NCBI GenBank assembly: GCA_031282565.1
Contig: JAITDL010000032.1
Span: 1 to 23,856 of the forward strand
Direction of reading: 5' to 3'
Source of the DNA: Puniceicoccales bacterium
GTDB taxonomy: Bacteria; Verrucomicrobiota; Verrucomicrobiia; Opitutales; JAIRLM01
DNA length: 23,856 bases
The position numbers and the translations under genes are program-made. The notes beneath the pieces were generated by a model, which saw only the letters and a program-made list of their open reading frames with translations, was not told where the DNA came from and searched no databases. This document shows, in pieces, positions 15,184-21,133 of the stretch (positions are counted from its first letter, which is position 1; every line of letters begins with the position of its first letter).

Positions 15184-15729
15184 TTAGAGTGCACCGGGAA
15201 AAAGTTTCTCGATATCGGCGTCGGTGATGTGATAAACGGTGTGAAAGGCCCTCCACAGCGCACTAGATTTGTTAAACGCCTCTTGGCGAAGCGCCATGCG
15301 CCGCCTGGCACGCGCCTCAGCGGTGGCATCAGCTGCACGTTTTGCATCCTCTCCGGCCTTAACTTTTGCCGTATTCGCCTCAGTCACAGTCCTTTCAGAC
15401 GCAGCTGTCGCCTCGGCACCAAACAGCGCAAAAGCCCTAACTAACTCGGCCCTGGCCAATGGCTTATCTGTTTCCGGCAAATCAATGTACACTTGCATCA
15501 AACACGCCAGTATCGCAGCAGATTTGACACCACTGCGATATGCAGTCACGGCCATGCTCGCGCTCGCGTAGAGTTTCCGCACCGCAGCAAGTTGCCCGGC
15601 GTACTCCATAAGGACCTCCCCGTTGCCAGTCTTCGTTGCAAAGTCTATGACGCCGAGAACGGATGCCCTTTCTTTAGCCAACTCGGCCAATGACCTTTCA
15701 AGTCCCGCGACCGCCTTGGTCGCATCCAT
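15184..15729 (-). CDS. hypothetical ~181-aa helical protein, first large gene of the small-gene string
   Basis: The protein is almost wholly helix-forming: KAVAGLERSLAELAKERAS, a central Ala-rich amphipathic region (residues ~45-90 of the long form) and a charged coiled-coil segment (TVTEANTAKVKAGEDAKRAADATAEARARRRMA). The tail is TDADIEKLFPGAL. No family is recognised; helical translocator-like or regulator proteins of secretion systems look like this, but so do many others. The start may be ATG 15729, six bases after the stop of a 20-codon ORF, or GTG 15744, which adds VDIST. Neither has a well-spaced Shine-Dalgarno, so coupling to the short ORF is plausible. Confidence 0.6.
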   Translation of the reverse strand: MDATKAVAGLERSLAELAKERASVLGVIDFATKTGNGEVLMEYAGQLAAVRKLYASASMAVTAYRSGVKSAAILACLMQVYIDLPETDKPLARAELVRAFALFGAEATAASERTVTEANTAKVKAGEDAKRAADATAEARARRRMALRQEAFNKSSALWRAFHTVYHITDADIEKLFPGAL

Positions 15730-15734
15730 TGTAC

Positions 15735-15797
15735 TTATATCCACTCCGCGGCTTTAGATGTCATTTCCACGGGAAGGTCAATTAAAAAATTAAACAT
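15735..15797 (-). CDS. possible 20-aa leader peptide
   Basis: The frame reads MFNFLIDLPVEMTSKAAEWI and then TAA, six bases before the ATG of the next gene. Its ATG sits at the downstream end of the candidate shared element (15794-15811). It may be a translated leader that couples to the 181-aa gene, or chance. There is no Shine-Dalgarno. Confidence 0.3.
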   Translation of the reverse strand: MFNFLIDLPVEMTSKAAEWI

Positions 15798-15811
15798 TAC
15801 GCAATTTTTAC
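15794..15811 (-). promoter_or_regulatory. candidate shared promoter/operator element at the head of the small-gene operon
   Basis: The minus strand reads GTAAAAATTGCGTAATGT, 14 of 18 bases identical to the element at 10108-10125. It lies in the 84-bp gap between the acquired block and the DUF374 gene, where a promoter for the small-gene string is expected. No good -35 box is visible. Confidence 0.4.
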
Positions 15812-15828
15812 TTTGTGCTGTGCTAATG

Positions 15829-16476
15829 CTATGCACACTTGGTCGACAATCTATTCTCCATGAATGCGTTCTGTTCTTCCTGTGATTGCAGCGCAAACAG
15901 CTCATCGGGTTCGACATAGGAAGCTTCAACGTGGAGGCGGGAAAACGGCAATGGCAAATACATCCTATCCCATGTGGACAGGCGCAGTGCCGCTCCATAG
16001 CGCGTGGATAGAATTAGAATTGGCGTTGAGGTTTTCATGGAAAGTTGCGCTATGCCGCGTTTGCAGCGGCACACAGGTCCCCGCGGGCCGTCGGGGGTGA
16101 TGGCCACATCGCAGCCAGATTTCAAACTCCGTAGAGCTTCGCCGTAGACGTGTAGCGCGCCGCGGCCGCTGGATCCGCGGATGGAATGAATTCCAACTTT
16201 AGCGAACAATGCTGCCAGCCATTCTCCGTCGCCGGAAGGACTTACCATGGCGACCATCCGCCGCTTTGCTCCAACGCGGCGATTAATTTCCCCTATGGAA
16301 AAAATGTCTCTATGCCAGAGTGCAACGAGAAATGGATCACTTCCGCCGGCGAAGCGCCCAATGGATGGCGAAATGCGGATGAACAAACTCCTCCACCACA
16401 GGCGTATGACGACGGATAGAAGTGCAAATAGCAGGCGCCCCCACAGGCGTCCAAGCAGTCCTCTAGGTGCCGCCAT
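15829..16476 (-). CDS. DUF374 family lysophospholipid acyltransferase-like protein
   Basis: This 215-aa protein is of the acyltransferase superfamily that builds membrane lipids at the inner membrane. A basic, hydrophobic N-terminus (residues 8-35) is followed by ALWHRDIF (52-59), SPSGDGEW (79-86), RGSSGRGA (100-107) and ITPDGPRGP (126-134); the last three are the hallmark order of DUF374 proteins. The acyl acceptor is not known, though a lipid A or phospholipid role is likely. The ATG at 16476 overlaps the 3' end of mpl by 14 bp; a longer in-frame start at 16752 would lie deep in mpl and reads poorly. It is cotranscribed with mpl. Confidence 0.85.
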   Translation of the reverse strand: MAAPRGLLGRLWGRLLFALLSVVIRLWWRSLFIRISPSIGRFAGGSDPFLVALWHRDIFSIGEINRRVGAKRRMVAMVSPSGDGEWLAALFAKVGIHSIRGSSGRGALHVYGEALRSLKSGCDVAITPDGPRGPVCRCKRGIAQLSMKTSTPILILSTRYGAALRLSTWDRMYLPLPFSRLHVEASYVEPDELFALQSQEEQNAFMENRLSTKCA

Positions 16477-17941
16477 TGGCAGCCTCCTTCCAGTGGGATA
16501 GCACCCTGGAGAATGCGCCGCTGGAAAATAGCACAACAACGCGCAATTTGTTTGAGTCCGCCGCCATAACTTCCAGAACGCGCTCCAGCAGTTGGCCGTT
16601 GTCGCCGAAGGCGGCTCCATCGATTCCGCGGCTGCACAATTCGGCGGTAAGCTTTTCCGGGTCAAGGAGTTTGCTTTTTGGTAGTGTAATTTTACGCGGT
16701 GCCGGGGCCCAGTAGCAGTGGTCTGCCAGTGAAAAAGCCGCCAAAAAGTCATCGGCGAAAACTGCTCTCATGGATGTCAGTGAAGCCGGTTCGAAGCAGG
16801 CAATTAGCTCGCAGTCTTTGTGTCGCATTCTCATGGAACGGAGCACCTCACGCACGGCTCCCGGGTGGTGGCCAAAATCCTCGTAGACGCGACATTTGCC
16901 GTCGCCGTAGAGCAGCTGCTGTCTGCGCCGCACTCCGGAAAACCCACGCAAATCGACAAATTCCGGCAATTTTGATCCCGTTGCGCCGTGGGCGGCGACG
17001 ATGGCCATTGTGCAGTTGCGTGCGTTAAATTCACCACACAAATTGCAAAGTACTGCCGTCTCGCTTCTTCCGTGTACTATGCGCCATCCCATTTCCGATT
17101 CACCTATGGACAATCCGTCTATGCGAAATTTGCTGTTCTTTCCAGTTCCAACGGAGTAACTTTTAGCCCACGGCACATTTGCGACTTTGGCGGCGCTTTC
17201 GCTGTCTCCGCAGAAGAAAATCTTCCCGCTGCGTGGCACGGTGCGCAGCATGTGACTAAATGCCCGTTCGACGTCGGCGATGTCGCGGAAAATGTCGCCG
17301 TGGTCGAATTCTATGGGACCAATTACCGCCGTGTCGGGGGCATAGTGCACGAATTTGCTGCGCTTGTCAAAAAACGCTGAATCGTACTCATCTCCTTCAA
17401 TGGCAAATGGCGCTGTCCCGTCGCCAATGTCTCCGCCAGCGGAGAAATCGAAGGGCGAGCCGCCAATGAAATACCCGGCACCTATGCCTGTGCTGCGCAG
17501 GTAGTAGGCGCATGCTGCTGCACTAGTAGTTTTCCCGTGTGTGCCGGAAAAGACTATGCGATGGCGCCCGTCTAGAAATGAATCGAACAAAAATTGCGGC
17601 AGGGAAACAAATGGAAATTTTCGTCCGTCTATGAGCCATTCCACTTCACAATTTCCACGGGCTGCGCAGTTTCCAATCACTACAAGGTCCGGCGAGAAAT
17701 TGGCAATGTTGTCCTCGCCATAGCCCTCTTTGAAGTCGATGCCGTTGCTGCGAAGTAGGCCATCCATGGGTGGATAGAGTGCGCAGTCGCTGCCAAATAC
17801 CTGGCAGCCAATTTTTTTTGCCAATATGGCGGCGTTCCCCATGGCAACTCCACCTATGCCAAGAAAATATATTTTTTTCACATTAGTTCCCACGGCATCA
17901 AAGATTATACGTGCTGCCACTTGTGCTGGAGTTTTTGCCAT
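16463..17941 (-). CDS. mpl: UDP-N-acetylmuramate:L-alanyl-gamma-D-glutamyl-meso-diaminopimelate ligase
   Basis: This enzyme joins recycled murein tripeptide to UDP-MurNAc, bypassing MurC, D and E. The 492-aa protein has a Rossmann N-domain (IYFLGIGGVAMGNAA), VIGNCAARGN, the ATP loop GTHGKTT (133-139), EGDEYDSAFFDKRSKFVHY, IEFDHGDIF, GVRRRQ (336-341) and DFGHHPGAV (HHP 358-360). The EGDEYDSAFFDKRSKF and GVRRRQ segments separate Mpl from MurC. It is slightly longer than usual (about 450-460 aa), with ~20 extra N-terminal residues. The start chosen is ATG 17941; TTG 17974 would add 11 residues. It is divergent from batD and overlaps the DUF374 gene. Its presence implies a diaminopimelate-containing peptidoglycan that is recycled. 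Confidence 0.9.
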   Translation of the reverse strand: MAKTPAQVAARIIFDAVGTNVKKIYFLGIGGVAMGNAAILAKKIGCQVFGSDCALYPPMDGLLRSNGIDFKEGYGEDNIANFSPDLVVIGNCAARGNCEVEWLIDGRKFPFVSLPQFLFDSFLDGRHRIVFSGTHGKTTSAAACAYYLRSTGIGAGYFIGGSPFDFSAGGDIGDGTAPFAIEGDEYDSAFFDKRSKFVHYAPDTAVIGPIEFDHGDIFRDIADVERAFSHMLRTVPRSGKIFFCGDSESAAKVANVPWAKSYSVGTGKNSKFRIDGLSIGESEMGWRIVHGRSETAVLCNLCGEFNARNCTMAIVAAHGATGSKLPEFVDLRGFSGVRRRQQLLYGDGKCRVYEDFGHHPGAVREVLRSMRMRHKDCELIACFEPASLTSMRAVFADDFLAAFSLADHCYWAPAPRKITLPKSKLLDPEKLTAELCSRGIDGAAFGDNGQLLERVLEVMAADSNKLRVVVLFSSGAFSRVLSHWKEAANGGT

Positions 17942-18052
17942 TTGGCCAGGCCATTTGTGCCGTGGATCTGTCAAAAATTCTTCAAAGTCAAAGAAAAATC
18001 GTTGCGACTCGCTGCCAGTCGATCAACATCATTGGCCATGCCGGTTCCATGG

Positions 18053-19219
18053 ATGAAGCTGATTTCGATTTCGGCAGTCGCCGTTTCGTTCGTGGCGCAA
18101 ACTGCTAATGCTGCGTCAGTTAGTGCACGATTCGAACCAAGCGAAATTTCCATGGACGGCAGTGCCCAATTGATTATCGATGCCTCCGGACTCGGCCGCG
18201 CGGAAGAGGCGGCGCCAATCGCCGTTGACGGACTTCTATTGCGCCGCATGCCAACGATATACCGCACAAGTCCAAGTGGAGCTGTCACATCAACGATTAC
18301 CCACGCTGTGAAAGCGCAAAGAGTTGGCATCCACAGACTTGATTCCGCTGCGCTGCGCGTCGGAGATGAATTCGTGCCGGTGCCGAGTGCGCAGTTGACA
18401 GTTCTTTCAGCTTCAGACGCAGCGTTCAAGGGCGGAAGACTGACGGATCGTCTGCGGCAAATGCAGCTTTTTGTCGAAGGGCTGCCCAGCAAAATTTATG
18501 TCGGACAAACATTTCCCGTTGAGATCGTTTTGCCAATCCCACCGCCCGTTCGCATCCGCACGAAAGGTGAATTGCCGACGAAAATCGGTGAAGGGTTCCG
18601 TGTTGGCACAGCGGGTGACATGCCAACGGAAAAATTCATTTTGTTGAGTCAACAGCGCCCCGACGAGGTTCGCTGGCGGACGCTGCTAACTGCGACTGCT
18701 GCTGGAAGTTACACGTTGGCGTTCGCCGTCGGTTTTGAAGCCGCCGACGGAGAAAACCTAATGTCGGACGGTTCAACCGCTAAGCGCCTGGGTTCCATAT
18801 TTTCTGCCGAGCAGTGGACGCCATTGGCCGTCTACTCCATGCGCCACTGTGGCGTTGTGTTGCAGCCGACGGAAGTCGGTAAACCGGAGAGTTTTAGCGG
18901 CGCCGTAGGAACGTTTAAACTGGGTGAATGGCGTCTCCGTCCCATGGCCGGATCGACGGCGGAATTTTGCGTTTCCATCGTCGGCCACGGAAATTTCGGC
19001 TCCCTGGCTGTCCCCGATCTTTCCGCGTCGGGCGGCTGTCGGGTGCTGCGTAAGTCGCGCAGCCTATTGGACTACGACGATAAATTAGGCCACGGCGGCT
19101 CCATAGAATTTCGCTACGTCATTTCCACGGAAGATGGCAGCCCGTTGCCGACATTTTTGTTTCCCTTTTTTAATCCGGAAACTGGCAGCTACGAACAACT
19201 TGAATGCCATCCAGACTGA
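18053..19219 (+). CDS. batD: short BatD-like protein
   Basis: The 388-aa protein starts with a signal peptide (MKLISISAVAVSFVAQTANA, then cleavage before ASVSARF). It shows the BatD pattern of beta-rich domains: FEPSEISMDGSAQLIIDASG, later QLFVEGLPSKIYVGQTFPVEI, and near the C-terminus PLPTFLFPFFNPETGSYEQL, the recurrent BatD motif before the membrane anchor. BatD proteins belong to Bacteroides aerotolerance-type operons (batABCDE). Here the protein ends five residues after the motif, without the usual transmembrane helix and C-terminal part, and no other bat gene is in view. ATG 18053 is chosen because it opens the signal peptide; ATG 18041 would add four residues. The gene is divergent from mpl and convergent with rng (16 bp between stops). 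Confidence 0.65.
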   Translation: MKLISISAVAVSFVAQTANAASVSARFEPSEISMDGSAQLIIDASGLGRAEEAAPIAVDGLLLRRMPTIYRTSPSGAVTSTITHAVKAQRVGIHRLDSAALRVGDEFVPVPSAQLTVLSASDAAFKGGRLTDRLRQMQLFVEGLPSKIYVGQTFPVEIVLPIPPPVRIRTKGELPTKIGEGFRVGTAGDMPTEKFILLSQQRPDEVRWRTLLTATAAGSYTLAFAVGFEAADGENLMSDGSTAKRLGSIFSAEQWTPLAVYSMRHCGVVLQPTEVGKPESFSGAVGTFKLGEWRLRPMAGSTAEFCVSIVGHGNFGSLAVPDLSASGGCRVLRKSRSLLDYDDKLGHGGSIEFRYVISTEDGSPLPTFLFPFFNPETGSYEQLECHPD

Positions 19220-19235
19220 CGCCGGCGAACTGTAA

Positions 19236-20918
19236 TCACGGCATTTCTATGGAAAAATTCTCCCTGTGAATCGTTTCGTCGGCTGCGATGGTGATGTCGA
19301 CGGCAAAATCCTTTTCGATTTCGCCGAGCTGATCGGCAGCTAATTGTCTAAGCACCTCCATGACATCACCATGGACAACAATGCGAATGGAGCGTTTTAG
19401 CTTTTCAGTGGCTGCCGCGGCTTTTTTCAATTCCACCATTAATTTTGCAAGTAGCCGCACTGCAGTCGATTGAGCCGATTCGACCGTCCCTCTCCCGCCG
19501 CAGTAGGGGCATTGCCTACGCGTGTCCCTGTCAACGCTTTGGCTGCGCCGCTGCCGCGATATTTGCATCAAACCGAATGGCGAAATTGGCAAAATTTGAA
19601 ATCGTTCACTGTCCTGCTCCAACATTTTCTGCATGAGGTCACAGAGCCGCTTTTGATCGGCTGCGTTCACCATGTCGACGAAATCGATAATTATGAGGCC
19701 ACCTAAGTTTCTAAGTCGCATCTGTCGAACTATTTCCTCAGCAGCTTCCAGGTTTACGTGGAGCATGTAGTCGCCGTCGTCCCTTTTTCTGCAGCGGTGT
19801 GATCCGCTGTTGACGTCGATTGCTATGAGCGCTTCAGTTTCTTCGATAACTATCTCTCCACCAGACGGTAATGGAACGCGCCGAGAAAAAATTTGTACGA
19901 TTTGCTTCTCCGCCTTGAAGTGTTCGAAAATTGGTTCGATTCCGTCGTAGAGGTGCACTCTGGAACGCATTCGCGGCAGCGCTTCCCCGACGGCGCCGGA
20001 AATTTCCCCGTGAACTTCCTCGGAATCAACGGTTATGCGGTCCACGTCGTCGGTCAGGAAGTCTCGCACGGCCCTGCCAACCAAATCCGGCTCACAGTAT
20101 AGAAGTCCTGGTCCGTGCAATTTGGCCATTTTTTCAACGACCCCCTGCCACCGGCGCAGCAAAATGGAAAGATCTCGCACGAAACACTTTAATTTTTTTC
20201 CGCTCCCAGCCGTTCGGATTATCACGCCCATGCCGTTTGGCACTGCAAGCGAATGCAATATCTTTTTTAGCCGCTCCCGCTCGCCGCCGTCGCCGACTCT
20301 GCGCGAGATTCCGCACTGGCCGTTGTAGGGGGTTAAAATCATGTATCTACCTGGAATGGCGATATTTGTCGTGACGCGCGGACCCTTTGTTCCGATGGAC
20401 GCTTTGGTCACTTGGACAACAATCTCCGAGCCAACTGGATACATTTTTGGTATGTCCTCGACGGAGATCTCACGCCTGGACTGCTTGCCGGAAATTATTT
20501 CGAAGGAGTCATTTGCCGCTGGGAGCATATCCCAATAGTGGAGGAAAGCGTTGCGCTCCTGGCCCGTAATTACGAACGCAGCCCGCAGGCCAGATTCTAG
20601 ATTTTGTATGCGGCCCTTAAAAATCGCTCCGACGTAATTTTTACTGCCAATACGTTCAACCTCAAAGGCTTCCATGCGGCCGTCAACCAGCAGAGCGAGG
20701 CGCGTTTCTGCGAAATTTCGGCTTACTATTAGTTCGCGAAATTTCCCATCGCCGCGGCTGATATTTTTTATTATGCGCTGGATAAGTGGTTGTTTCTTAG
20801 CCCTTTGGCGTGCTTCGTCGCCCAGCTCCGAACTATCTATTACGTCGGCAACGATTTCCTGAGGCCGCCTGCGCAGCTCTTCGGATACGGCGGTGCCGGA
20901 TTTATGTTTTTCACTCAT
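19236..20918 (-). CDS. rng: ribonuclease G/E family protein
   Basis: This is an endoribonuclease of rRNA processing and mRNA decay. The 560-aa protein has an S1-like domain (VGAIFKGRIQNLESGLRAAF, about 95-130), the catalytic DNase I-like region with metal-binding aspartates in AIDVNSG (D368) and IIDFVDM (D412), and the zinc-link motif CPYCGGRG (470-477), then a small C-terminal domain. The long acidic scaffold tail of E. coli RNase E is absent, so RNase G is the closer match. Residues 1-60 are a charged extension ahead of the conserved RELIVSRN strand. The start is the ATG at 20918, without a clear ribosome binding site. The AddA/RecB-like gene lies 215 bp upstream on the same strand. Confidence 0.9.
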   Translation of the reverse strand: MSEKHKSGTAVSEELRRRPQEIVADVIDSSELGDEARQRAKKQPLIQRIIKNISRGDGKFRELIVSRNFAETRLALLVDGRMEAFEVERIGSKNYVGAIFKGRIQNLESGLRAAFVITGQERNAFLHYWDMLPAANDSFEIISGKQSRREISVEDIPKMYPVGSEIVVQVTKASIGTKGPRVTTNIAIPGRYMILTPYNGQCGISRRVGDGGERERLKKILHSLAVPNGMGVIIRTAGSGKKLKCFVRDLSILLRRWQGVVEKMAKLHGPGLLYCEPDLVGRAVRDFLTDDVDRITVDSEEVHGEISGAVGEALPRMRSRVHLYDGIEPIFEHFKAEKQIVQIFSRRVPLPSGGEIVIEETEALIAIDVNSGSHRCRKRDDGDYMLHVNLEAAEEIVRQMRLRNLGGLIIIDFVDMVNAADQKRLCDLMQKMLEQDSERFQILPISPFGLMQISRQRRSQSVDRDTRRQCPYCGGRGTVESAQSTAVRLLAKLMVELKKAAAATEKLKRSIRIVVHGDVMEVLRQLAADQLGEIEKDFAVDITIAADETIHRENFSIEMP

Positions 20919-21133
20919 TTGGATGGACTTTTTTACGATTAATAACTAACTGAGGCGCAGCACAATGTGGTTGTTTTTGAAAACTCATGCAACTGGAACT
21001 GGCCGTCCATCGGCCGCGAAAATGCACTCGACGCAAATTCCGCCGATGGCAAACGATGCTTTGCACATTTAGCGGAAAAATGCAACAGGCAAAAGGTGTG
21101 CCCGCGCAAAATTTTAGCGATTGCCGCCGCTGA
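20919..21133 (-). other. 215-bp spacer before rng
   Basis: This gap separates the helicase-nuclease stop from the rng start, both on the minus strand. It contains only short open frames (for example a 27-codon ORF starting near 21065) and an AT-rich end near 20925-20950 that may hold the rng promoter or an untranslated leader. RNase E mRNAs often have long regulatory leaders, but no specific structure could be recognised here. Confidence 0.4.

Noticed and set aside
16477..16752. Longer start for the DUF374 gene
   Set aside because: It lies entirely inside mpl in another frame and reads unlike protein; ATG 16476 starts exactly at the normal family N-terminus.
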